DNA from: Vibrio sp. HB236076
GTDB lineage: Bacteria; Pseudomonadota; Gammaproteobacteria; Enterobacterales; Vibrionaceae
DNA length: 64,000 bases
Assembly (NCBI RefSeq): GCF_040957575.1
Contig: NZ_CP162601.1
Location: forward strand, 2,604,001 to 2,668,000
Direction of reading: 5' to 3'
Shown here: positions 1 through 7,965 of the stretch, piece by piece
Layout: each line of letters opens with the position of its first letter
Position numbering within the stretch: the stretch's first letter is position 1
The notes under the pieces: generated by a model
Databases searched by the model: none
Told to the model about the DNA's origin: nothing
What the model saw: the letters and a program-made list of their open reading frames with translations, nothing else
Translations under genes and position numbers: made by a program

Positions 1-223
1 CCACCATGGCCGCATGACCTAAGTTTTCACTGCGACCGTGTCCCATCACCCAGCTGAACAAGTCCGGGTCATCACACTCGAGCAAGGCGACAAATTCTCT
101 TTGCTCGTCTTGGTTTAGTGAGTCAAAACACTCGTCAAAGAAAGGCATGATCACAACATCAAGCTCTAGCATGCCTCGACGACAAGCCCATTTTATTCTT
201 GCCTTTTCTTCTGCTGTATACAT
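1..223 (-). CDS. sdhE: FAD assembly factor SdhE, C-terminus outside window
   Basis: The 74 visible codons read leftward off the window edge, so the C-terminus is missing. SdhE (YgfY/CptB family) is a small cytoplasmic protein that promotes covalent attachment of FAD to the flavoprotein subunits of succinate dehydrogenase and fumarate reductase. The family's RGxxE signature is visible at residues 16-20 (RGMLE), followed by the usual acidic region ([17 protein letters not shown]). It is divergent from ygfZ, the neighbour it has in many gammaproteobacteria. The start is the ATG at 221-223; an ATG slightly upstream is in another frame. Identification rests on this motif and on context. Confidence 0.9.
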   Translation of the reverse strand, partial: MYTAEEKARIKWACRRGMLELDVVIMPFFDECFDSLNQDEQREFVALLECDDPDLFSWVMGHGRSENLGHAAMV

Positions 224-383
224 GAATGCTCATCCTTTATGGTTATTTTATTCACTCCGAGTGTACCAAGGCTTACTGACCATCAAAAGTGCGTCAGCTC
301 ACACTCCGGATTCAAGCTGACAAAATTTCCAATCCGCATTACCATAGGCATTCAAATTGATTATTAATGATAGGTAACGATTT

Positions 384-1346
384 ATGCAATGGTCAGAACA
401 GTTTCACCCTTCCCCTCTCGATGAGCAATCCGCCCTCCCTCAACTCGCTCTTGTAAACTTAGACCAGTATAAAGCGATCACACTTGTCGGCGAAGATGCC
501 AGCAGCTACCTACAAGGTCAAATCACCTGTGATGTCACTTCGCTTGATCGCGAACAATCGACGCTCGGCGCGCATTGCGATGCCAAAGGAAAAGTGTGGA
601 GTGTCTTTCGCTTGTTTCACCACCAAGCAGGCTTGGCCATGGTTCAAGACGCCGATGGTTTAGCGACCGAGTTAACCGAGATCAAAAAATACGCGGTATT
701 TTCTAAGGTCACCATCGAAGAAAGCCAACACATCGTAATGGGTTTGATGGGTCAAAACGTGCAAGACTTTATCGATGCCCAGACTGAAACTCGCGCCGAT
801 GTGCGCTCGGTCCTAGGGGGAACCGCCGTCAAAATCGATTCACAGCGCTGGATGTTGCTCGTTGAACCTGAACACCTCGAACACTACCTCAATGCGGTTG
901 AAACCAAGTTTACCGCGTCGATTTGGGATCGCTTTGATATCGAGGCGGGCTTACCACGTCTACCTAAAAGCCAGCAAAACCAACACATTCCTCAGGCACT
1001 CAACCTACACTTACTCGGTGCGATTAGTTTTACAAAAGGTTGCTATACCGGCCAAGAAATTGTCGCGCGAGCTAAATACCGCGGCATCAATAAGCGCGCG
1101 CTGTATCCGGTAAAAACCACTGGCACCCTACAAGCGAGCAGCTCGTTGACCTTAGAGCGACAAGTCGGTGAAAACTGGCGAGGTGCCGGTGAGCTATTGA
1201 TTCATTATCGCTTTGAGACCCAAGGTGCTATTGGTTTGGTTGTCTTACCCAATAACCTAGAACAAGACACTCGCTTACGCCTTGCTGAGCAACCTGAGTT
1301 AGAGTGGTCTATCATGGACTTACCTTACTCGTTGACAGAAGAATAA
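384..1346 (+). CDS. ygfZ: tRNA-modifying / Fe-S cluster protein YgfZ
   Basis: A 320-residue member of the folate-binding, aminomethyltransferase-like YgfZ family. These proteins support assembly or repair of certain Fe-S enzymes, including MiaB, and so affect tRNA thiomethylation. The diagnostic KGCYTGQE motif with its conserved cysteine is intact near residues 218-225, and the length is typical of the Escherichia coli protein. It starts at an ATG 160 bp from the divergent sdhE start, so the gap should hold both promoters. A YbaK-family gene follows with almost no spacing and is probably cotranscribed. Confidence 0.93.
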   Translation: MQWSEQFHPSPLDEQSALPQLALVNLDQYKAITLVGEDASSYLQGQITCDVTSLDREQSTLGAHCDAKGKVWSVFRLFHHQAGLAMVQDADGLATELTEIKKYAVFSKVTIEESQHIVMGLMGQNVQDFIDAQTETRADVRSVLGGTAVKIDSQRWMLLVEPEHLEHYLNAVETKFTASIWDRFDIEAGLPRLPKSQQNQHIPQALNLHLLGAISFTKGCYTGQEIVARAKYRGINKRALYPVKTTGTLQASSSLTLERQVGENWRGAGELLIHYRFETQGAIGLVVLPNNLEQDTRLRLAEQPELEWSIMDLPYSLTEE

Positions 1347-1348
1347 GC

Positions 1349-1813
1349 GTGTTTACAACACCGATCACACAGTGGTTAGACGAGCAGGAGATCGATTATC
1401 AACTGCTCAAACACAGTAAAGCGACAGTGACGATTGCTGATACCGCCCGCGAGCGCGGTATCCGTGAGCAACAGATGGTAAAAACGATTTTGCTGTGTGA
1501 TCCCGCTGGACAATTAGTCTTAGCTTGCGTCCCTGGAGATCGTCAGGTCTCGCCGCAAAAAGTGAGAGAACGTCTGCAAACTCGTCGGTTAACTTGTGTA
1601 AATTCCGAAAAATTGCGTTCATTGACTGGCTTTGCCCCAGGGACGTTAGTGCCAATGATGTGGTGCCAAGATATCCCGATTGTTTTTAGTTGTGAATTGC
1701 TCGAATATGACCAATTAACGATCAGTAGCGGCTCATTAATGGCTGGGCTTTTGCTCAACAAACGAGATTTACTATCGCTTTGCCAACCAATAGTACACCC
1801 AATATGTCGTTAA
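1349..1813 (+). CDS. YbaK/EbsC-family protein (probable aminoacyl-tRNA deacylase)
   Basis: About 154 residues with the YbaK/ProX-type editing fold: an N-terminal segment with ATVTIADTARERG, then MVKTILL, a central VPGDRQVSP strand and a C-terminal SCELLEYDQLTISSGS segment. Family members hydrolyse mischarged aminoacyl-tRNAs (YbaK acts on Cys-tRNA(Pro), ProXp types on Ala-tRNA(Pro)); the substrate here cannot be assigned. I chose the GTG at 1349, three bases after the ygfZ stop. An in-frame ATG at 1304 would add 15 unrelated-looking residues overlapping ygfZ. Close spacing suggests cotranscription with ygfZ. Confidence 0.75.
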   Translation: MFTTPITQWLDEQEIDYQLLKHSKATVTIADTARERGIREQQMVKTILLCDPAGQLVLACVPGDRQVSPQKVRERLQTRRLTCVNSEKLRSLTGFAPGTLVPMMWCQDIPIVFSCELLEYDQLTISSGSLMAGLLLNKRDLLSLCQPIVHPICR

Positions 1814-2383
1814 AAGATCGTAGCAAACGTTTGCTATCAATGGAAATCCAGATTAAACTAACATCTTGTCGAAGTTAGTCCGTCACTTTTTGTTTCGGCT
1901 CTGGCTTGGTCTCACCTTGTGTGATGACTAGAGAGAATGACATTAAACAGTCAGTGCTTAATTTCATTCGCTCAAACTTATATCCTTATTTGTGTTATGC
2001 CTACCTGCGGTAGGCTTTTTTTTTACTTTTCACATTCGAACCCATTGGTTAATCACTATTCGACCGCGTCAACGACGGCATTAAGGCAATCAACAGTAAC
2101 GTCGCTTTTTGCTCTTCTTTTATAAAAACTATTTTCCTTGTTAACAACTATTTGTCCTACGCGGCTTTCAACCTAAATGTTGTTCAAGTTAGTATTAGGT
2201 CTCATTTTTATCCTAAGTTAAGCAATAAAAACAACATTACGCATTAGCAATTATGCCAACTTCAACACAAAACCCTAAAAATCTCGTATTTTTAAGCAAA
2301 AACTTGCACAAGTTCGCATCATTTTGTTTCGCAAATCGCTAGGATAGCGGCGTTACAACAAGGATAGAAAAAAGGAATTCAAT
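1814..2383. other. 570-bp intergenic region with an internal terminator; possible sRNA or long leader
   Basis: No convincing protein gene. A strong intrinsic terminator lies at 1998-2023, about 185 bases past the YbaK-family stop, so it could end that transcript or a small RNA made from roughly 1860-2023. The remaining 360 bases up to ytfK are AT-rich. The region just upstream of ytfK contains TTGCAC (from about 2313), a possible -35, but I could not place a clear -10. A 62-codon open frame at 1937-2125 runs through the terminator and looks spurious. Confidence 0.5.
1998..2023 (+). terminator. Rho-independent terminator
   Basis: A perfect 7-bp GC-rich stem (GCCTACC / GGTAGGC) with a 3-base loop, followed directly by nine T residues. 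It is too far from the YbaK-family stop to be an ordinary close terminator. Confidence 0.85.
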
Positions 2384-2593
2384 ATGAGATTGTTTAAACG
2401 TTACACGCCCAGCATGGTCGCTAAACACGTGACTCGTTTATTCAAAGGCTGTATCTATATTGATGGCATTGGCAAACTGGACTTTGACCAAGGAAAGGTA
2501 ATGTTACCGCAAGAAGCGCAAATAAAGCATTTCAAAGCGGTTAAAGAAATCAATCAAGAAATCAGTAAATTAAGAACATTGCAACATGCATAG
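2384..2593 (+). CDS. ytfK: YtfK family (DUF1107) stringent-response modulator
   Basis: A 69-residue protein collinear with E. coli YtfK (68 aa): MRLFKRYTP, VAKHVTRLFKG, IYIDGIGKLDFDQGK and the C-terminal VKEINQEISKLRT correspond to the family's MKIFQRYNP, VAKYVKTLFRG, LYIKDVGAFEFDKGK and MSEVNRQVMRLQT. In E. coli YtfK binds SpoT and tips it toward (p)ppGpp synthesis during phosphate or fatty-acid limitation. The start ATG follows an AAAGGA ribosome site. The gene is monocistronic, ends in its own terminator and converges on ubiI. It is not in its E. coli neighbourhood. Function is inferred by similarity recalled from memory. Confidence 0.82.
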   Translation: MRLFKRYTPSMVAKHVTRLFKGCIYIDGIGKLDFDQGKVMLPQEAQIKHFKAVKEINQEISKLRTLQHA

Positions 2594-2606
2594 TGCTCTT
2601 TTAAAG

Positions 2607-2635
2607 CGCGCTTTACTCAGGTAAAGCGCGTTTTT
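2607..2635 (+). terminator. ytfK terminator
   Basis: A perfect 10-bp stem (CGCGCTTTAC / GTAAAGCGCG) with a TCAG loop and a T5 tract, 14 bases after ytfK and directly before the convergent ubiI stop. It may work in both directions. Confidence 0.85.
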
Positions 2636-2641
2636 ATCCCG

Positions 2642-3853
2642 CTATTTTTCTTGAGCTAGCGCGGGTAACTCACCCGACAATCCCAATGCGCGATTCATTA
2701 ATAACCCTTTTGCGCCTGGCAAATGAGCAGTGAGGTTCATCCCCACCCCACGCAACCATTTCTTTGCCGGGTTAGCACCAGAGAACAACTCTTTGAACCC
2801 TTGCATGGTCGCAATCATTTTGGCCGCTTCGGACTTGCGCCAACGCTCGTAGTGGCGCAGATTTTTCAAACGACCAATGTCTTCACCTTGCTGCCAAAGA
2901 GCTAAGACCTCTTGCGCTAAGCTCGCCGCATCCAGTAGACCTAAATTCACCCCTTGGCCAGCCAGTGGGTGAATGGTATGGGCGGCATCCCCCACCAAAG
3001 CAATGCGGTCTTTGGCAAAACTGCGTGCATAGCGCATTTTTAACGGAATCATATTGCGCTCACCGACCACTTCACACAGCCCGAGCCGCAAATCAAATTC
3101 ACTGCTTAACCGGCGATTAAACGTCTCAATATCACAATTCATCAATTGCTCAGCTTGATGCTCATCGGTAGACCAGACGATAGAACACAAATTCACATCT
3201 GCTAATGGCAAAAAAGCCAAGGGACCACTTGGGGTAAAAACTTGTCTTGCAATATGATCATGAGATTGAGCCGTTTGTACTGTCGCGACAATCGAATTTT
3301 GCCCGTAATCCCACTGGGTCAAGGGGATATTTTGTGTCGTACGCAACCAAGAATGCGCGCCATCGGCACCAACCACGAGTTTGGCAGTCAGAGTTTGTCC
3401 GTTGTTCAGGCTCAACCATGCTTCACCTTCGCCGACAGCCACACTTTGACACTGTACTGGAGAAAAATACGACACGTTATCTTGTTGCATCAAACGATCC
3501 ATTAAAGCGGCTTGAACCACTCGATTCTCGACAATATGTCCCAGATTGGCTTGCGACAATTGCTCGGCGCGAAAATCAATCTTTGCAAAACTGTCTTTTT
3601 CCCAAACTTCCATCGCTTGATAGGGCGCACAACGCCGGTTAGTGATCCCCTGCCATACGCCGAGTTTTTTCAATATCACTTCACTTGAGCGGCTCAACGC
3701 AGACACGCGATTATCGGGTATCTCAGTTAAATCTAAATTCGGGTCTTTCCCTTCGATAACCGCAACGCGCAAATCACTGTCTTTAAGAGCTAACGCAAGT
3801 GATAGCCCTACCATACCACCGCCGATGATTGCGATATCTACGCTTTGCATCAT
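2642..3853 (-). CDS. ubiI: 2-octaprenylphenol hydroxylase UbiI (VisC)
   Basis: A 403-residue FAD-dependent monooxygenase of the UbiH/UbiF/VisC family that carries out the C5 hydroxylation step of aerobic ubiquinone synthesis. The N-terminal Rossmann motif AIIGGGMVGLS and the second FAD motif GDAAHTIHPLAGQGVNLGL are both intact. Assignment to UbiI rather than UbiF rests on position directly after ubiH. Tandem ATGs at 3853 and 3850 follow a purine-rich AAGGAAAAAAA stretch; the longer frame extends upstream into ubiH and is unlikely. The intergenic gap to ubiH is 16 bases, so the two are an operon. Confidence 0.92.
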   Translation of the reverse strand: MMQSVDIAIIGGGMVGLSLALALKDSDLRVAVIEGKDPNLDLTEIPDNRVSALSRSSEVILKKLGVWQGITNRRCAPYQAMEVWEKDSFAKIDFRAEQLSQANLGHIVENRVVQAALMDRLMQQDNVSYFSPVQCQSVAVGEGEAWLSLNNGQTLTAKLVVGADGAHSWLRTTQNIPLTQWDYGQNSIVATVQTAQSHDHIARQVFTPSGPLAFLPLADVNLCSIVWSTDEHQAEQLMNCDIETFNRRLSSEFDLRLGLCEVVGERNMIPLKMRYARSFAKDRIALVGDAAHTIHPLAGQGVNLGLLDAASLAQEVLALWQQGEDIGRLKNLRHYERWRKSEAAKMIATMQGFKELFSGANPAKKWLRGVGMNLTAHLPGAKGLLMNRALGLSGELPALAQEK

Positions 3854-3869
3854 AGTTTTTTTCCTTTTC

Positions 3870-5042
3870 CTAGCGATCACCGCGCCCCAATGTAAGGGTA
3901 AGCAGTGGATGTTTGATACCGGGTAATTTATCAAGTGCCACTAAGCCAATATCACGACCTAACCTCATTAATGGCAGATCGTTTGAAAATAAATGGACTA
4001 AATTCCTCGTCAATCCAACCGTGGACTGCTTGTCTTTTATACGTCGTTGTTGGTAGCGTTGTAACAAGGATGCACTGCCAAAGTCTTCACTCGATAGCAA
4101 CTCTTCAATCAGTGACGCGACATCTCGAATCCCCAAGTTAAAACCTTGACCAGCAATGGGGTGTAACGCTTGAGCGGCATTGCCCACGCACACAACTCGG
4201 TGCGACGTAAACGCATGACGCTGCTTTAAGACAAGTGGATAACAATGTCGTTGGCCTACTTGTTCAAAACGACCCAATCGCCAACCAAACTCTTTTTGTA
4301 ACTGCTGTAAAAACGCCTTGTTATCCAGGTCCAATCGTTGAGCAGCGATGTCAGGTGGCATACACCAAACAAGCGATAAGCGGTTTTCACTCATCGGCAA
4401 TAGCGCGATAGGTCCTTGTGGAGTGAAACGCTCAAATGCGCACCCCGCATGTGGTGTATCCGTTGACACATTGGCGATGATCGCGTGCTGCTTAAAATCT
4501 TCTTCGTCCGCCGGCAAACGGCAAAGCTCAGCCACTTTTGACTGACCTCCGTCAGCGGCAACCAGCAAAGAAGTGACCAGTTGCTGGCCATCGTCTAACT
4601 CAAGGGTAAGACTATCGGGGTGTCGGTCGAGACCAACAATCTGATTAGGACACAAAAAATCGATATTGGCGCACTGATCTAAACGCTGTCGAAGAAGGCG
4701 ACCAATCACCTGTAACTCAACCACGTGGCCCAAAGCATCAACTCGCTCTTGCTGGGCATCAATATCGGTCATCGCCAAACGCCCCTGCTCTGAAACGTGA
4801 ATGCGTTCAATTGCCGTCGCGTGAGGTTCGATCTCTGACCAAAGTTGATATTTTTTGAGTAAATTTACCGTACCGTGTGACAGAGCAATACAACGCGCAT
4901 CAAAACCAGGGTGGCTATCACTGATTTCAAATGACTCAACAATCGCAATCTTGCGGTGCTGCTTGTCTAAGTGCGCTAATCCCAAAGCCAATGTTGAACC
5001 CGCCATCGCCCCACCAGAGATGACGATATCATAGTGCTTCAC
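3870..5042 (-). CDS. ubiH: 2-octaprenyl-6-methoxyphenol hydroxylase UbiH
   Basis: A 390-residue flavoprotein monooxygenase acting at C1 of the ubiquinone ring precursor. It shows the UbiH-type N-terminus IVISGGAMAGSTLALGL and the FAD motif GNAAQALHPIAGQGFNLG. It lies between ygfB (9-base gap) and ubiI (16-base gap) on one strand, forming a ygfB-ubiH-ubiI transcription unit. In E. coli pepP lies between ygfB and ubiH; here there is no room for it. Products work in the inner-membrane-associated Ubi complex and need O2. Confidence 0.94.
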   Translation of the reverse strand: MKHYDIVISGGAMAGSTLALGLAHLDKQHRKIAIVESFEISDSHPGFDARCIALSHGTVNLLKKYQLWSEIEPHATAIERIHVSEQGRLAMTDIDAQQERVDALGHVVELQVIGRLLRQRLDQCANIDFLCPNQIVGLDRHPDSLTLELDDGQQLVTSLLVAADGGQSKVAELCRLPADEEDFKQHAIIANVSTDTPHAGCAFERFTPQGPIALLPMSENRLSLVWCMPPDIAAQRLDLDNKAFLQQLQKEFGWRLGRFEQVGQRHCYPLVLKQRHAFTSHRVVCVGNAAQALHPIAGQGFNLGIRDVASLIEELLSSEDFGSASLLQRYQQRRIKDKQSTVGLTRNLVHLFSNDLPLMRLGRDIGLVALDKLPGIKHPLLTLTLGRGDR

Positions 5043-5051
5043 CCGCGCTCC

Positions 5052-5630
5052 TTAGTGAATTGTTTTTGCCTTCGGTGCCTGGCGTCCGAGATCAGTAAAC
5101 AACGTCAGTACACACACTTTGACATGCTCGGTGACAATATCAAAAGCTTGCTGTGTATCTTCATCGTCGACTTGATCATCCAATGACTCAACCACCACCT
5201 TGCCGATTTCTTTGAGATCCGATAAACACTCTTTACCGACATTGTCTAACGCATCAAGCGAAGAACCAGACAGTCCTAACCCCGCCAAGAAACTGTTCGT
5301 CCATTCTGCTAAGGCTTCGGCGCGTTGCGATAATGCCGTTTTCTCATCATCGGCCGGCAAACACAAAGACACACTAAACTCGTCGGCTTTAAGCTCTTGA
5401 ACAATCACTTCCATCATAGTTGCAGCCTGAGCCAGCGCATCAGATGGCCAGCCCATTCCCTCATTGGTGTAGTCAAACAAGACTGGCTGCCAAGCGTTAT
5501 CTTGTGGGGTGATCCCACCCACGACGAAGCCCATCAGCATACCGTGAAGCTCGGCGCCAGTGACCGCGAGACTCGCTCGGCGCAATGTCATGTTCAAACC
5601 ATCGTAATCAGGCAAAGTCTTTGTAGTCAT
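5052..5630 (-). CDS. ygfB: UPF0149 family protein YgfB
   Basis: A 192-residue YgfB/YecA-type protein with the typical start LPDYDGLNMTLRRA, the segment ELHGMLMGFVVGG, and an acidic C-terminal helical half (DDQVDDEDTQQAFDIVTEHV). Family members are small soluble proteins; in Pseudomonas, YgfB affects beta-lactamase and pyocin regulation, but no role is established in vibrios. I use the ATG at 5628-5630 (MTTKTLPDY); a longer frame from 5672 adds 14 residues without family similarity. First gene of the ygfB-ubiH-ubiI unit and divergent from zapA. Confidence 0.9.
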   Translation of the reverse strand: MTTKTLPDYDGLNMTLRRASLAVTGAELHGMLMGFVVGGITPQDNAWQPVLFDYTNEGMGWPSDALAQAATMMEVIVQELKADEFSVSLCLPADDEKTALSQRAEALAEWTNSFLAGLGLSGSSLDALDNVGKECLSDLKEIGKVVVESLDDQVDDEDTQQAFDIVTEHVKVCVLTLFTDLGRQAPKAKTIH

Positions 5631-5868
5631 AATCGATTTTCTTTGTCGGTAAATAGAATCAAATATTACCATTGTCGAGGACGAGACGAAATCGATCGAG
5701 TTAAGAATACTGCCGAGATTTCAAACAAATTGCACATTTACTAACTCATTGGTACATTTGACGATTGACCTTAAAGAGAAAAGCTTGAATATTTGTACTC
5801 AAGTCCCTATAGTTTTCGTGACAGCCAAGTACGGTTTGTCATCCAATGCGCATTGAAGAGTTTTCTAC

Positions 5869-6180
5869 ATGAGTAACCACGCGGTAGACATTGAAATTTT
5901 AGGTAAAATTACCCGAGTAAACTGTCCAGAAGGACAAGAAGCTTCATTGAAAAGTGCAGCGCAAGATTTAGATTCTCGTTTGAAACAAATGTCTGATCGT
6001 AGTAAGGTGACTAATGAGTTACAGCTTCTAACGATTGCCGCTCTAAACGCCGTTTACGAGTTGCGCAGCAAAGACAAAGAAGCATCGCAAGAACAACAAG
6101 TATTAGCTCAACGCATTGAAAAGCTAACACTTTTATTGGATAGTAGCCTGTCAAAGACAGGGCATGGACAGCAAAAATAA
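5869..6180 (+). CDS. zapA: Cell division protein ZapA
   Basis: A 103-residue ZapA homologue. It binds FtsZ filaments at midcell and promotes their bundling. The N-terminal half VDIEILGKITRVNCPEGQEASLKSAAQDLDSRL forms the FtsZ-interacting globular domain and the C-terminal half is a coiled coil rich in K/E/Q used for dimer-tetramer formation. The length is usual for vibrios. It is followed at once by 6S RNA and fau, the widely conserved zapA-ssrS-fau order, which strongly supports the call. Confidence 0.95.
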   Translation: MSNHAVDIEILGKITRVNCPEGQEASLKSAAQDLDSRLKQMSDRSKVTNELQLLTIAALNAVYELRSKDKEASQEQQVLAQRIEKLTLLLDSSLSKTGHGQQK

Positions 6181-6185
6181 CCGAA

Positions 6186-6370
6186 TTTACCCTGGGGTGT
6201 TTGTGATTGGGTTTAAGTCCCTGAGCCGATAAGCAATACACAAGGGTTAGTATTTGGTTACTATTGAGCAAGCTCAGCTCGAACTGAGAAGCCTACGGTA
6301 ATCACTGCTGATCCGCCTTGAACCAGCTGGTTCAAGGGCCACGATCCTCAACGGCACTCTGGGGTATCCT
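6186..6370 (+). ncRNA. ssrS: 6S RNA
   Basis: About 185 nt between zapA and fau. The ends pair to form the closing stem (ACCCTGGGGTG near the 5' end with CACTCTGGGGTAT near the 3' end). The conserved blocks GTCCCTGAGCCGAT and CCTTGAACCAGCTGGTTCAAGGG match E. coli 6S RNA blocks, and the large central bubble region lies between them. 6S RNA mimics an open promoter and sequesters sigma70 RNA polymerase in stationary phase. Its end is only 3 bases from fau, so fau is probably made from the same precursor, as in E. coli. Exact ends are estimates. Confidence 0.93.
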
Positions 6371-6373
6371 CTC

Positions 6374-6967
6374 ATGCAAAATACACGTCAATCGATACGT
6401 CAAATCATTCGCGCACGTCGCGCGCAGTTATCATCACAAGAGCAACAAGACGCAGCCAGACAACTCGTGACACAATGTCAGCGCGTAGAGGAATTCCAAC
6501 ATCAAAATATCGCTCTTTATTTATCCGTTGATGGCGAATTAGAGACCAGACCTTTAATTGAATGGTTATGGCAACAGGGTAAAAACCTCTTTTTACCTGT
6601 GATTCACCCCTTCTCAAAAGGTCAACTGCTTTTTCTACACTACCGTCCTGATAGTCGTATGGTTGCTAATCGTTATGGTATTCTAGAACCGAAGTTAGCC
6701 AAAAATGATATTTGTCCTATCAAATACCTCGACGTCATTTGTACACCGTTAGTGGCTTTTGACGATAAAGGCCAACGCCTCGGCATGGGTGGGGGCTATT
6801 ATGACCGCACGCTTGCTCCTTGGTTTCACCAAGGCTTAGGTCCCAAGCCACTAGGTATTGCACACGATAATCAATGGGTCGAGACGCTGCCGACCGAGGC
6901 TTGGGATGTGCCTTTGCCTAAGATCGTGACGCCTAGCCAAATCTGGCAATGGGAAATAAACCAATAA
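6374..6967 (+). CDS. fau: 5-formyltetrahydrofolate cyclo-ligase
   Basis: A 197-residue 5-FCL family protein (YgfA). It converts 5-formyl-THF to 5,10-methenyl-THF with ATP. The N-terminal basic helix with IRARRAQLS, the central LFLPVIHPFSKGQLLFLHYRPD and the signature LGMGGGYYDRTL (residues about 135-146) are present. In E. coli the protein also promotes persister formation, hence the symbol. It sits directly behind 6S RNA, implying a shared precursor transcript. The start ATG is three bases past the 6S 3' end. Confidence 0.95.
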   Translation: MQNTRQSIRQIIRARRAQLSSQEQQDAARQLVTQCQRVEEFQHQNIALYLSVDGELETRPLIEWLWQQGKNLFLPVIHPFSKGQLLFLHYRPDSRMVANRYGILEPKLAKNDICPIKYLDVICTPLVAFDDKGQRLGMGGGYYDRTLAPWFHQGLGPKPLGIAHDNQWVETLPTEAWDVPLPKIVTPSQIWQWEINQ

Positions 6968-7036
6968 GTCGCTATAATCGCTTGCACAATACTCTCTCTA
7001 TTTGATTTGCTGTTTTAGAAAGGAAGAAGCAAGCTC

Positions 7037-7693
7037 ATGACTCAAGATGAAATGAAAAAAGCCGCTGGTTGGGCAGCACTTGAATTTGTGACCCCAAATA
7101 CCGTTGTTGGTGTAGGGAGTGGCTCAACCGTCAATCACTTTATCGACGCTCTGGGCAGTATAAAGGAGCAAATTAAAGGGGCAGTATCAAGCTCATCAGC
7201 ATCCACTGAGCGCTTACAGGCTCTGGGCATTACCGTTTTTGATGCCAATGACGTCACCGAGCTCGCGGTTTGTGTCGACGGCGCCGATGAAATAAATCCG
7301 CAAAAAGAAATGATAAAAGGCGGTGGCGCAGCACTAACCCGAGAGAAAATCGTTGCCGCGATTGCCAAGCAATTCATTTGTATTGTCGATGATACAAAAG
7401 CGGTGGACGTGCTCGGCCAATTTCCTCTCCCTGTCGAAGTCATCCCCATGGCGAGAGAATACGTGGCGCGCTGCTTGGTTGAACTCGGCGGCCAGCCAAA
7501 ATATCGCCAAGGCGTTATTACCGACAACGGTAACCAAATATTAGACGTACACGGATTATCAATTGACTCACCGAAGCAATTAGAAAGCCAAATCAATGCC
7601 ATTGCAGGCGTGGTCACTGTTGGACTATTTGCTCAACGAGGTGCCGACATTGTGATCACAGGTACACCACAGGGACCCCGAGTGGAACAATAG
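7037..7693 (+). CDS. rpiA: Ribose-5-phosphate isomerase A
   Basis: A 218-residue RpiA with phosphate-binding [12 protein letters not shown], the catalytic DGADEI loop and [12 protein letters not shown]. It interconverts ribose-5-phosphate and ribulose-5-phosphate in the non-oxidative pentose phosphate pathway. Length matches E. coli RpiA (219). A strong AAAGGAAG ribosome site precedes the ATG. It lies between fau and serA as in many vibrios, and a long perfect hairpin follows it. Confidence 0.97.
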   Translation: MTQDEMKKAAGWAALEFVTPNTVVGVGSGSTVNHFIDALGSIKEQIKGAVSSSSASTERLQALGITVFDANDVTELAVCVDGADEINPQKEMIKGGGAALTREKIVAAIAKQFICIVDDTKAVDVLGQFPLPVEVIPMAREYVARCLVELGGQPKYRQGVITDNGNQILDVHGLSIDSPKQLESQINAIAGVVTVGLFAQRGADIVITGTPQGPRVEQ

Positions 7694-7710
7694 CGCACCT
7701 TTATCATTGT

Positions 7711-7752
7711 TTTGTCTTAGGAAGTTACAAGATGCAACGTACCTAAGACAAA
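7711..7752. repeat. Perfect 11-bp inverted repeat between rpiA and serA
   Basis: TTTGTCTTAGG at 7711-7721 pairs exactly with CCTAAGACAAA at 7742-7752 across a 20-base loop. There is no T tract, so it is not a typical intrinsic terminator. It lies 18 bases after rpiA and about 210 bases before serA, whose AT-rich promoter region follows. Confidence 0.6.
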
Positions 7753-7965
7753 TCAAGGTGATTTTACGTGACAAAATAATGAAGAAAATTGGCCTTTAGC
7801 GCTAAATTTTCTTACTCAAATCACATTTTTTTGTTATTTTATTGATGACGAGACGCACAAGGAAAACGTTTGCTTAACGCTTTTTTCGCCCAAAAGCCTC
7901 ATTTTAAGCCGTTTTTACTCAATTGGCGCTAAACAAAACAATTTCTATTTTTAAGGACGAGGACA

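Noticed and set aside
1937..2125. 62-codon open frame upstream of ytfK
   Set aside because: It runs through a strong terminator hairpin and its T tract and shows no ribosome site or recognisable composition.
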